Shown here one piece after another: positions 26,774 through 34,399 of a stretch of DNA of 64,000 bases. The DNA is taken from assembly GCF_000597725.1 (NCBI RefSeq), contig NZ_JFBL01000006.1, forward strand, positions 1 through 64,000. The letters run 5' to 3'. How positions within the stretch are numbered: position 1 is the stretch's first letter; each line of letters opens with the position of its first letter. The notes beneath the pieces were generated by a model. It worked only from the letters and a program-made list of their open reading frames with translations, was not told the DNA's origin and did no database searches. The position numbers and the translations under genes are program-made. This DNA comes from Sulfurospirillum arcachonense DSM 9755 (GTDB taxonomy: Bacteria; Campylobacterota; Campylobacteria; Campylobacterales; Sulfurospirillaceae).

Positions 26774-27511
26774 TTGGAACCATTTAGAGTAATAGAGTTT
26801 TCAACACTTCCAGCAAAATGTGCATACCTTGATAATAAACTTATGCGTATGGAATATAAATTTATTGAAAAATGTCCTGAGAGTTTAAATCAAAAGCTTG
26901 TAGAAAGAGGCTGGAGACGTTTTGGGGAGTATTATTCTAGACCTAATTGTGTTGATTGTAAAGACTGTTTATCTCTTCGTATTGATACTATGAATTATAC
27001 ATTTTCAAAAAGTGCAAAAAAAACTATAAGAAAAAATCAAAATACACAATTCATTATTCAAAAACCAACTTTATCAATTGACCATTTAAACCTTTATGAA
27101 AAGTATCATAAATATATGGAAGAAAAAAAAGGTTGGAAGCACTACTCCCTAAATCCTAATAGCTACTATGAACTTTATGCTAGTGGTTCTATGAATTTTG
27201 GTAAAGAAATACTTTATTTCGTAGATGATAAACTTGTAGGTGTTGATTTAGTAGATATCTTAAGTGATGGATTATCATCTATATACTTCTTTTATGATCC
27301 TAACTTTGCACACCTTTCACTTGGTAGGTTTTCTATGTATCAACAAATCATCATAGCTCAAACCTATAATTTACCATGGGTTTATCTTGGTTATTATGTA
27401 GAAAAATGCCCTTCATTAAACTATAAAGCTGATTATAAACCTCACGAAATTATGCAAGGAGAACCTTCTCTAACAGATTTGCCTATATGGCTTAATCCAG
27501 AAGAGCAATAA
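26774..27511 (+). CDS. bpt: aspartate/glutamate leucyl-tRNA-protein transferase
   Basis: 245 residues. Bpt adds leucine from Leu-tRNA to proteins with N-terminal Asp or Glu, marking them for ClpS/ClpAP in the bacterial N-end rule. Seen: CAYLDNKLMRMEYKF near residue 16, GWRRFGEYYSRPNCVDCKDC near 46-65, AKKTIRKNQN, YFFYDPNFAHLSLGRFSMYQQI-like region near 180-200 and YLGYYVEKCPSLNYKADYKP near 203. Starts at TTG immediately after the preceding stop codon. Its end overlaps the convergent thioredoxin-like gene by 20 bases. Confidence 0.93.
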   Translation: MEPFRVIEFSTLPAKCAYLDNKLMRMEYKFIEKCPESLNQKLVERGWRRFGEYYSRPNCVDCKDCLSLRIDTMNYTFSKSAKKTIRKNQNTQFIIQKPTLSIDHLNLYEKYHKYMEEKKGWKHYSLNPNSYYELYASGSMNFGKEILYFVDDKLVGVDLVDILSDGLSSIYFFYDPNFAHLSLGRFSMYQQIIIAQTYNLPWVYLGYYVEKCPSLNYKADYKPHEIMQGEPSLTDLPIWLNPEEQ

Positions 27512-27722
27512 TTTCTTCTTCATTTAAAAGCTTTCCTGTAGATTTCACTATACCATTTACAACTAGACCTGGTGTATTCATAACTCCATATTCCATAATT
27601 TTCGTTATATCTTCCACTTTTTCAACTTGAGCAAAAATACCTTTTTTTGCTACTGCCTTTTTTACTAACTCTTCAAGTGCTTTACACTTTGCACACCCTG
27701 TTCCTAGTACTTCTATTTTCAT
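27492..27722 (-). CDS. small thioredoxin-like protein of the arsenic operon
   Basis: 76 residues, TM0996/MTH895 family: a minimal thioredoxin/glutaredoxin fold with active site CAKC at residues 10-13 and the cis-Pro motif MNTPGLVVNG near 48-57. Genes of this family often sit beside ArsP-type permeases, as here. It probably supplies thiol redox or metalloid transfer to the neighbouring permease or to ArsC. It overlaps the rhodanese gene by four bases. Confidence 0.88.
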   Translation of the reverse strand: MKIEVLGTGCAKCKALEELVKKAVAKKGIFAQVEKVEDITKIMEYGVMNTPGLVVNGIVKSTGKLLNEEEIIALLD

Positions 27723-28159
27723 TTTTTTACTCCTTTATATTCTTCTAAAAATTCTTTTGCATTATCACCTCTTAAAAAATCAGCCGTTTTTAAAAGCCCA
27801 TCATTTAAGTATCTTGCATTGTAACCATTTAGCACTAAAAACATTCTAGCTATATTTGCCCTATCATTATGAGGGCAAGCAGTGATTATAAGTTTATCTT
27901 TGGGAAGTTCATGTAATCTATTTGCTAACTCATTTAAAGGGATATTTTTTGAAAATCCCATATGCCAAGCTTCATACTCTTCTGCAAATCGAATATCTAT
28001 TAAAACTGCTTCACCCTCTTCAACCATAGTAAGCATTTCAACAGTATTGATTTTCATATCTGTTCTAGCTTTATAATCAAAACTCTTCAGATAATTTTCA
28101 AAAGTTTGTGCATTTAAGAAACAAACTAAAACTAAAATAACCAACAAATATCTTTTCAT
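27719..28159 (-). CDS. exported single-domain rhodanese
   Basis: 146 residues with an N-terminal signal peptide ending around NAQ (residues 1-18) and one rhodanese domain: VLIDIRFAEEYEAWHMGFSKNIP (near 53-75) and active-site loop ACPHNDRA with Cys near residue 94. So a periplasmic sulfurtransferase-like protein. Its presence in the arsenic operon suggests a role in periplasmic thiol or thioarsenical chemistry, which is inference. Overlaps the thioredoxin-like gene by four bases. Confidence 0.85.
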   Translation of the reverse strand: MKRYLLVILVLVCFLNAQTFENYLKSFDYKARTDMKINTVEMLTMVEEGEAVLIDIRFAEEYEAWHMGFSKNIPLNELANRLHELPKDKLIITACPHNDRANIARMFLVLNGYNARYLNDGLLKTADFLRGDNAKEFLEEYKGVKK

Positions 28160-28169
28160 CTTTTACCCT

Positions 28170-29114
28170 TTACAAGATAGCATTAAATACATATCCAACA
28201 ACAACTATACCAAGTCCCACTATACCAAAAAACATCCCGATAAGCCTTACATGTAAAATCTTTTTGAGTATCATAGCTTCAGGGAGGCTAAGAGCTGTAA
28301 CTGCCATCATAAAGCTTAAAGCTGTGCCTAATAGCATCCCTTTTGAAGTTAACACTTCTACTAAAGGCATCATCGCTGCTGCACTAGCATACATAGGAAC
28401 ACCCATTAAAACTGCAATTAAAACAGAAAAAGGATTTCCTTCTCCTGTATATTTAGCTACAAAATCTGCTGGTATATATCCATGAAATAGAGCTCCAACA
28501 CCAACGCCTAAAAGTACATAGAGATAAATCTTTTTATAAATATCCCAAGTGTTATTCCATGCTTCTATACTCTTTACATGTAAGGAGTCTTTTACAAGCT
28601 CAGTATTCCCACAACAATTACTTGGTACAACTAGTATGAGTATATCTTCATCTCTTCCAATTTCACCAATAGCATACCCTCCAATGATAGCTGTAAGCAA
28701 ACCAAAAGTTATATATAAAAGTGCTATTTTCCAACCAAACAAACTAAAAAGAAGAGCTATGGCTATCTCATTGTTCATTGGACTACTTATCAAAAATGAA
28801 AATGTCACTCCTTTGGGAATTCTAGCTTGCATAAAACCTAAAAACAAAGGTATAGCAGAACAACTACAAAAAGGAGTTATAACTCCAAATAAGGCGGCTA
28901 AAACATTACCAGTTAATTTTGACTTTCCTTGTAAATAGTCCCTTACATACTCCGTATTAAAATAAGTTCTTAAAAAAGAGACTACATAAATAATAAGCAA
29001 AAGTAAAAACCAAATTTTAATCGTGTCATAAATAAAAAAGTGTAATGCATCTGCAAAACGTCCACTCATCCCAAATAAATCATAAATGAGATAATCTACA
29101 CTATTTTTCCACAT
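28170..29114 (-). CDS. ArsP-like permease (PF03773 family)
   Basis: 314 residues, about eight to ten membrane helices. The family signature FCSCSAIPLFLGF (near residues 82-94) with paired cysteines, SFLISSPMNNEIAI (near 105-118) and the second-half PMYASAAAMMPL repeat are all present. ArsP in Campylobacter exports trivalent organoarsenicals such as roxarsone(III) and is of the same length. The neighbours arsR, arsC and arsB favour that role. One base separates it from arsB. Confidence 0.85.
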   Translation of the reverse strand: MWKNSVDYLIYDLFGMSGRFADALHFFIYDTIKIWFLLLLIIYVVSFLRTYFNTEYVRDYLQGKSKLTGNVLAALFGVITPFCSCSAIPLFLGFMQARIPKGVTFSFLISSPMNNEIAIALLFSLFGWKIALLYITFGLLTAIIGGYAIGEIGRDEDILILVVPSNCCGNTELVKDSLHVKSIEAWNNTWDIYKKIYLYVLLGVGVGALFHGYIPADFVAKYTGEGNPFSVLIAVLMGVPMYASAAAMMPLVEVLTSKGMLLGTALSFMMAVTALSLPEAMILKKILHVRLIGMFFGIVGLGIVVVGYVFNAIL

Positions 29115-29115
29115 T

Positions 29116-30366
29116 TTAAAGTCCTATAAGTGCTATAAAAAGCACTGGAATTGTTACTACTACACCAACTTTCATATACTCGCCCCAACCTATTTTTACA
29201 CCTTTTTTAGCTAGTACATGTAACCAAAGAAGTGTTGCAAGTGAGCCTATCGGAGTCATTTTTGGTCCAAGATTACTTCCTAAAATATTTGCATAAGCTA
29301 AGAAAACATCTCCCGTTTTATCTATAGCTATATCCATTATCATAATTGTTGGCATATTGTTCATAACAGAACTCAAAATAGCACTTATAAATCCTGTTGC
29401 AATGATATAAGTTTGCTCACCCATAGGTTTGATTGAGAGTAAAAGCTCAGCAATAGAATCTGTCAAACCTCCATTTTTAAGTCCATATACAATTACATAA
29501 AGCCCTATACTAAACCATACAACTTGCCATGGAGCAGTTTTTATAACATGCATAGGTTTTACAGCCTTAAAGTAAGTAGCAATCGCTAAAAATACCAAAG
29601 CTCCACCAAGTGCAAACACTGAAATTGGCAAATCATAATAATCCCCTACAAAATAACCAATCATTAAAAATACTAAGAAAAACCAAGAGAGTTTAAACAT
29701 ACCTTCATTTTTGATTACACTCTTTGCTTCAGGTAATTCATCTACGTTTACATGTAAGGGAATTGATTTTCTAAAATAAATAAATAAAACTACTATAGAA
29801 GCGATGATAGAAAGCAGATTTGGTAAAAACATATTTTTTGCATACTCTAAAAATCCAATATCAAAATAATTCGCCGTAACTATATTCGTAAGATTTGAGA
29901 TAACTAAAGGATTTGAAGCACTATCACCTATAAAACCTCCTGCCATCAAAAATGCAAAGATAGCTAACTTATCCATCTTTAAATGTTTCATCTTTGCTAA
30001 AAGTATAGGCGTAAGTATCAATGCTGCTCCATCATTTGCAAACAAAGCTGCAACAAAAGCACCTAAAAGCATAACATAAACAAACATTAGCCTTCCATTT
30101 CCACCACTTAATTTTGCCATTTTTATAGCTGCCCATTCAAAAAATCCTACTTCATCCAAAATCATAGAAAGAATTATAATCCCGATAAAAGCCAAAGTTG
30201 CATCCCAAACAATATTTGTAACAATCAAAACATCAGAAAAACTAACAACACCAACAACAAGTGCCATAACAGCACCTATAAGAGCTGTTGTTCCTATCTG
30301 TAAACCTTTTGGCTGCCAAATAACAAAAACTAATGTTATAAGAAATATGACTGAAGGAAGTATCAT
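29116..30366 (-). CDS. arsB: arsenite efflux permease ArsB
   Basis: 416 residues, about 11-12 membrane helices, ArsB/NhaD ion-transporter superfamily. Seen: FFEWAAIKMAKLSGGNG near residues 84-100, ALFANDGAALILTP near 112-125, GGFIGDSASNPLVISNLTN near 152-170, and the NNMPTIMIM and ANILGSNLGPKMTPIGSLATLLW regions in the C-terminal half. Extrudes arsenite or antimonite by proton exchange. It overlaps arsC by four bases. Confidence 0.93.
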   Translation of the reverse strand: MILPSVIFLITLVFVIWQPKGLQIGTTALIGAVMALVVGVVSFSDVLIVTNIVWDATLAFIGIIILSMILDEVGFFEWAAIKMAKLSGGNGRLMFVYVMLLGAFVAALFANDGAALILTPILLAKMKHLKMDKLAIFAFLMAGGFIGDSASNPLVISNLTNIVTANYFDIGFLEYAKNMFLPNLLSIIASIVVLFIYFRKSIPLHVNVDELPEAKSVIKNEGMFKLSWFFLVFLMIGYFVGDYYDLPISVFALGGALVFLAIATYFKAVKPMHVIKTAPWQVVWFSIGLYVIVYGLKNGGLTDSIAELLLSIKPMGEQTYIIATGFISAILSSVMNNMPTIMIMDIAIDKTGDVFLAYANILGSNLGPKMTPIGSLATLLWLHVLAKKGVKIGWGEYMKVGVVVTIPVLFIALIGL

Positions 30367-30764
30367 GACAATGTCTTTTTAACTTTTGATAATAAAACTT
30401 CTTTTATCTCTTTATATGTTTTCTCAAAAGCTTCATACGGTTGTCCATCAGGATCTTCAAAACCTACATGTAAAATTTTTGTTTTTTTAGGAAACATAGG
30501 ACAAGTTTCATTTGCATGATCACATACAGTCACAACCAAATCAAACTCTACATGTAAAATCTCATCTAAGTGTTTTGAGTGATATTCTTCACTCCAAGCA
30601 TCATTTTGCATCAAAATATTTTTTGCACTTTCATGGACTTTACCACTTGGTTTAACACCACAACTATATGCTGTTACTTCATCTACATACTTATTTATCA
30701 ACGCTTCACCTATGATACTTCGACAACTATTACCTGTACACATAACCAATACTTTTTTATTCAT
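30363..30764 (-). CDS. arsC: arsenate reductase, low-molecular-weight phosphatase type
   Basis: 133 residues. Cys9-x5-Arg15 phosphate loop (CTGNSCRS) at the start and the VTVCDHANETCPMFP segment near residues 71-85 with two further cysteines, the arrangement of the thioredoxin-coupled ArsC family. Reduces arsenate to arsenite for ArsB to export. It contains two TACATGTA palindromes, read as LHV. Overlaps arsR by eight bases. Confidence 0.94.
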   Translation of the reverse strand: MNKKVLVMCTGNSCRSIIGEALINKYVDEVTAYSCGVKPSGKVHESAKNILMQNDAWSEEYHSKHLDEILHVEFDLVVTVCDHANETCPMFPKKTKILHVGFEDPDGQPYEAFEKTYKEIKEVLLSKVKKTLS

Positions 30765-31068
30765 TTTTACAACCTTTATCCAATATTGGTAATTTGATAT
30801 CTAAATATGATATTTCTTCTAAAATATTTTGCCTAAATTTATCTAAAGGAGAACGAATAGAGTAATATGCCCAACGCCCTCGCCTCTCTACTCGTAAAAA
30901 ACCAGCATCTTTTAAGATTTTAAGGTGTCTTGAAATTCGAGATTGGATCATCTCAAAACTCTTTTCAATATCACATACACAGACTTCACCGTTTTTATCT
31001 ATAAACCTAAGAATCTTGACTCTTGTCTCATCATTTATTGCACTAATTGTTGCTAAAAATATTTCCAT
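30757..31068 (-). CDS. arsR: ArsR-family arsenic repressor
   Basis: 103 residues from ATG 31068, which has AAGGA at good spacing. The longer frame to 31113 would place its first codons inside the operator, so it is rejected. Winged-helix fold: NDETRVKILRFI at the N-terminus, metalloid-binding pair VCVCDI (Cys30 and Cys32), recognition helix QSRISRHLKILKDAGF, wing RRGRWAYYSI. Binds the operator at 31105-31128 and releases it on binding As(III), controlling the six-gene operon. Confidence 0.93.
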   Translation of the reverse strand: MEIFLATISAINDETRVKILRFIDKNGEVCVCDIEKSFEMIQSRISRHLKILKDAGFLRVERRGRWAYYSIRSPLDKFRQNILEEISYLDIKLPILDKGCKNE

Positions 31069-31104
31069 TTTTTTCCTTTTATGAATTGTATCATAATATA
31101 TATT

Positions 31105-31128
31105 ATATATCAAGATATATTGATATAT
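31105..31128. promoter_or_regulatory. ArsR operator
   Basis: ATATATCAA, six bases, TTGATATAT: a perfect 9-base inverted repeat matching the ATCAA-N6-TTGAT core known for ArsR/SmtB operators. It lies 36 bases upstream of arsR, where it would cover the promoter, and only five bases from the divergent sigma-54 site. Confidence 0.85.
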
Positions 31129-31131
31129 AAG

Positions 31132-31149
31132 TTGGAACTTTTCTTGCTT
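31132..31149 (+). promoter_or_regulatory. sigma-54 promoter of the J-domain gene
   Basis: TTGGAAC-TTTTC-TTGCTT: GG at 31134-31135 and GC at 31146-31147 with exactly ten bases between, a near-perfect match to the Campylobacter sigma-54 consensus. Expected start of transcription is near 31159, 23 bases ahead of the ATG at 31182. The sigma-54 gene rpoN itself lies just downstream of this gene. Confidence 0.82.
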
Positions 31150-31181
31150 ATGTATTATAAATTTTAGTTTTAGGAGTTTCT

Positions 31182-32012
31182 ATGCAAATCTCATTTTCTC
31201 ATGATATGCTTGCTATTACTATCGAAGACGATGCAAAAACGTTTTATCATATACAAAATATTATAGAAAAAAATTTCTCAAAACGTATTGGTAGAAAAAA
31301 TAAAACTATTGTATTTAAACAAGAGAATGAAAATGTACAAAGAAGATATTTTTTAAAACTTATTAGTAAAATATACAAAAGGAAAAATGAAATTCCAGAT
31401 AAAAATATCGCAAAACAAATTAAAACATCAATTGACAAATCTATAAAAATCACACACTTAAAATCAAATCAACTACAACAACAACTTAAAATTATAATGA
31501 AAATTGAAGACAACTATGCTATTAATTTTAATTTAGGCTCAAAAAATTCTATTTTAGTGAGTTATCTTAGAAACTATTTTAAAGACCATCTTGTAAAATA
31601 TAAACTAAAAACTGATACTGTTGTTATTTATCCAGTATCTGAAATAACTTCAAAACTATTAGAAAAGCTTCTTACTAGAAAAGAAATTATTGGGTGTTAT
31701 GTTGATTTTGTTTATGACATCGATGAATTTTTAACATATCAAAATATTTTAACTAAAAAAATGGAAAGAAAAAGAAAGTATAATGCTCTTTTTTCCCTAC
31801 TTGAAGAGTATTATGAAGTTCTTGAGTGTAAGGCTGAAGATAGCTTTGATACAATTAGAAAAAATTATCTTAAACTAGTAAAACAGTATCATCCAGATAC
31901 TATTTCATATACTGACCCTTCACTTGCCTCTCATTATAGTAATAAATTCCAAACCATACAAAATGCTTATGAGATGATAAAAATACATTATGAACATGAA
32001 AAAACTGCTTAG
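31182..32012 (+). CDS. J-domain protein with novel N-terminal region, sigma-54 dependent
   Basis: 276 residues. The C-terminal 70 residues are a J domain with HPD at 237-239 (YYEVLECKAED ... KQYHPDT), so it should recruit and stimulate DnaK. The first 200 residues match nothing I know; they are lysine-rich and mixed alpha/beta, with no signal peptide. AGGAG precedes the ATG. A strong sigma-54 promoter drives it, and in this phylum sigma-54 mainly controls flagellar rod and hook genes, so a chaperone role in flagellar assembly is a reasonable guess. It overlaps the rpoN end by four bases, convergently. Confidence 0.85.
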   Translation: MQISFSHDMLAITIEDDAKTFYHIQNIIEKNFSKRIGRKNKTIVFKQENENVQRRYFLKLISKIYKRKNEIPDKNIAKQIKTSIDKSIKITHLKSNQLQQQLKIIMKIEDNYAINFNLGSKNSILVSYLRNYFKDHLVKYKLKTDTVVIYPVSEITSKLLEKLLTRKEIIGCYVDFVYDIDEFLTYQNILTKKMERKRKYNALFSLLEEYYEVLECKAEDSFDTIRKNYLKLVKQYHPDTISYTDPSLASHYSNKFQTIQNAYEMIKIHYEHEKTA

Positions 32013-33280
32013 TAGGAACACATGAGGGCATAAAGCTTTTTTCTTTCACTTGAACCAGCTATATTAAACTCTTTCCTATATTTTGTAATAGTTCTACGTA
32101 CCATTTTTACAGCAAATTTTTGCTCAATTAAATTTAAAATCTTCACATCACTAAGTGGTTTTTTATGCTCTTCATTTTTAATAAGCTCACACATATACTC
32201 TTTTATTGCACTATTTGAAATATTTTCTTCTACAGCAGTTGCAAAAAACTGTTTTAGCGGAATTATACCCCGACTGCAAGAGAGATATTTACCTGAAATA
32301 GCCCGAGAAATTGTTGAAGGATTTCTTTGTAAATCATCGGCTAAATCTTTTAATTTCATAGGTTTAATTGCATGTCCAAAGAAAAAATCATATTGATACT
32401 CTACTATCATTAAACCTATTTTATAAAGTGTTGCTTTTCTCATTTCTAACGCGTCAACTAAATCTTTTGCATCCTTAATTTTTTCTGCAACAAAAGAGTG
32501 TCCTTCATCTAAGTTATCAGTCTCTATAATAATTTCTGGATAGTATGCATCGTTTAAGGCAACTTCAATTGTTCCTTTTGAATCATATACAAAAATATCA
32601 GGTATGACTTGTATTTCATCTTCTAAAAAGTCAATTGCAGGGGGATTTCTAAACTTTTTTATAACTTTTAGTGCTTCGTTAAATTGTTCTTCTTTATTAT
32701 AATTCTCTATCAATTCGAAATTTAGAATCAATTTTCTTACATACTTACATAAGTCTTCTTCTACTTCAGTATTATCAAGTTGAAATAAAAATGCTTCTTT
32801 AAAATCAATAGCTCCAATACCAACTGGCTCAAGATATGAAAATCTTTGCCTGATCTTTTCTACTTGCTCAGATTCAATATGCATTTTTTTCACTATTTCT
32901 AAAATAGAATTTTTATCAAAATAACCTTCGTGATTTATATTTTCTATAATTTCATAAGCTATATCTTGAGATTTTTTTGTGGGAAACAGTGGAGGATTTA
33001 TCTGCTCATATAAAGTTTGATATAAAGATTTTTTATTTATTGTTAAAGCTTCAATAGTGCTTGAGACACTATTTTTGCTAAGTTCAGAAAAAAAACCTTT
33101 TTTTGCAAATCTTTTATCTACTTTTTCATTTCCAGCACGAACCTGTATAAATGGATTTGCTTGAACAAAAGGTTCAATAGCTTCAGGCAACGAGTCCAAA
33201 TCAGATTGTAAAATTGGTAACCAACCACGAAGGGTTGATGAAAGTTTCTGCTTTTGACTCTGAGAAGCTCTTAATTTCAT
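32009..33280 (-). CDS. rpoN: RNA polymerase sigma-54 factor
   Basis: 423 residues from ATG 33280, where the protein reads MKLRASQSQKQKLSSTLRGW, the expected activator-interacting region I; TTG/GTG starts further upstream would run into lptB. The core-binding region and the helix-turn-helix (LADDLQRNPSTISRAISGKYL near residues 330-350) are present, and the RpoN box appears near the end as VRRTITKYRKEF, a small variation of ARRTVAKYRE. Three sigma-54 promoters are seen in this same window. It follows lptB by four bases. Confidence 0.95.
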   Translation of the reverse strand: MKLRASQSQKQKLSSTLRGWLPILQSDLDSLPEAIEPFVQANPFIQVRAGNEKVDKRFAKKGFFSELSKNSVSSTIEALTINKKSLYQTLYEQINPPLFPTKKSQDIAYEIIENINHEGYFDKNSILEIVKKMHIESEQVEKIRQRFSYLEPVGIGAIDFKEAFLFQLDNTEVEEDLCKYVRKLILNFELIENYNKEEQFNEALKVIKKFRNPPAIDFLEDEIQVIPDIFVYDSKGTIEVALNDAYYPEIIIETDNLDEGHSFVAEKIKDAKDLVDALEMRKATLYKIGLMIVEYQYDFFFGHAIKPMKLKDLADDLQRNPSTISRAISGKYLSCSRGIIPLKQFFATAVEENISNSAIKEYMCELIKNEEHKKPLSDVKILNLIEQKFAVKMVRRTITKYRKEFNIAGSSERKKLYALMCSY

Positions 33281-33284
33281 TATC

Positions 33285-34007
33285 TTAAAGCTTGAAATCT
33301 TCACCAAGATAATAAGTTCTTACTGATTTATCTTGAGCTACTTGTGCACTTGTACCACTTGCAAGAAGTGAACCATTTTTAATAACATATGCTCTATCAC
33401 ATATATCTAATGTCTCTCTTACATTATGATCTGTTATTAAAACTCCAATATTAAGTTTTATTAAATCTCTTACTATATTTTGTATATCAGCAACAGCAAT
33501 AGGATCAACACCAGCAAAAGGCTCATCTAGTAATAAAAATTTTGGCTGGATTGCAAGTGAACGTGCTATTTCACATCTACGTCTTTCTCCACCACTTAAA
33601 CTTAAACCTTTTCTTTGACGAATTGGCTCAATATTTAGAAGGTTTAAAAGCTCTTCAACCCTTCTTTCTCTATCTTCTTGTTTATCATAAATTATCTCAG
33701 CAGCTAGCATTAAATTTTCTTCAACACTTAGCTCTTTAAAGATACTTGATTCTTGAGGAAGATAACCAATACCAAGTTTTGAGCGTTTATGTAAAGGCAT
33801 ACTTGTTATTTTTTGGTTATCAAGATACACTTCACCTTTTGTAGGTTGAATAAGACCACATATCATATAAAAAGTAGTCGTTTTACCAGCACCATTAGGG
33901 CCAAGTAATCCTATTATTTCTCCACTCTTTACATGTAAAGATATATCTGTAATAATTGTCGTTTTTTTTATCGTTTTTACCAGTTTTTCTACTTTGAGTG
34001 TGTGCAT
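33285..34007 (-). CDS. lptB: LPS export ABC transporter ATP-binding protein LptB
   Basis: 240 residues. Walker A GPNGAGKTT near residue 36, Q-loop GYLPQESSIF (the PQE form typical of LptB), signature LSGGERRRCEIARSL, Walker B FLLLDEPFAGVDPIAV, and switch ITDHNVRETL. Drives LPS extraction with LptFG. As in many proteobacteria it is next to rpoN. It overlaps tsaE by 19 bases. Contains a perfect CTTTACATGTAAAG palindrome read as SLHVK. Confidence 0.95.
   Translation of the reverse strand: MHTLKVEKLVKTIKKTTIITDISLHVKSGEIIGLLGPNGAGKTTTFYMICGLIQPTKGEVYLDNQKITSMPLHKRSKLGIGYLPQESSIFKELSVEENLMLAAEIIYDKQEDRERRVEELLNLLNIEPIRQRKGLSLSGGERRRCEIARSLAIQPKFLLLDEPFAGVDPIAVADIQNIVRDLIKLNIGVLITDHNVRETLDICDRAYVIKNGSLLASGTSAQVAQDKSVRTYYLGEDFKL
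33927..33940. repeat. dispersed palindrome CTTTACATGTAAAG, inside lptB
   Basis: Perfect 14-base palindrome, read on the minus strand as Ser-Leu-His-Val-Lys. Confidence 0.85.
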
Positions 34008-34399
34008 ATATACCCTCTTTTATCATTCACTGTTTTTATTTCAATCTTCATATAATCATATCCCATTTTTTGTAAAATTTTTTCTAATTTTTCATCAGCC
34101 CACTCTATCAAATGGTACTTTGGTTCATCTAACTTTTCAAATAAACCACTTTGTAAAAAACCATCTATTCCATTTTGATATATATCATAATGGCAAACAC
34201 TATCTTCATATTCATTCATTATTGAAAATGTAGGAGAAGAGACTTTAACTTGTATTCCTAATACTTTCACAAACTCTTTTACAAAGGTAGTTTTACCCGC
34301 TGCTAAATCTCCTTTTAAAAGAATAATACCATGACTGCCAACTTCTTTTAAAATCTCTTTTATTAAATCCTTTATCTCTTCAACTTTACAAATTTTCAT
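33989..34399 (-). CDS. tsaE: tRNA threonylcarbamoyladenosine synthesis ATPase TsaE
   Basis: 136 residues. P-loop LKGDLAAGKTTFVKEF near residues 28-43 (usually GDLGAGKT), the SSPTFSIMNEY segment near 54-64 and LIEWADE near 97-103. TsaE works with TsaB and TsaD to make t6A at position 37 of ANN-decoding tRNAs. Its ends overlap lptB (19 bases) and trpD (4 bases). Confidence 0.93.
   Translation of the reverse strand: MKICKVEEIKDLIKEILKEVGSHGIILLKGDLAAGKTTFVKEFVKVLGIQVKVSSPTFSIMNEYEDSVCHYDIYQNGIDGFLQSGLFEKLDEPKYHLIEWADEKLEKILQKMGYDYMKIEIKTVNDKRGYICTHSK

Noticed and set aside
27696-27709. Minus-strand GG-N10-GC inside the thioredoxin-like gene as a sigma-54 promoter
   Set aside because: Only the invariant dinucleotides fit; the TTGC element is absent and the site lies within the coding sequence of an ArsR-controlled operon.
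31069-31113. Longer N-terminus for ArsR starting at 31113
   Set aside because: The extra 15 residues would be encoded within the operator/promoter, and the internal ATG at 31068 has a proper ribosome site.
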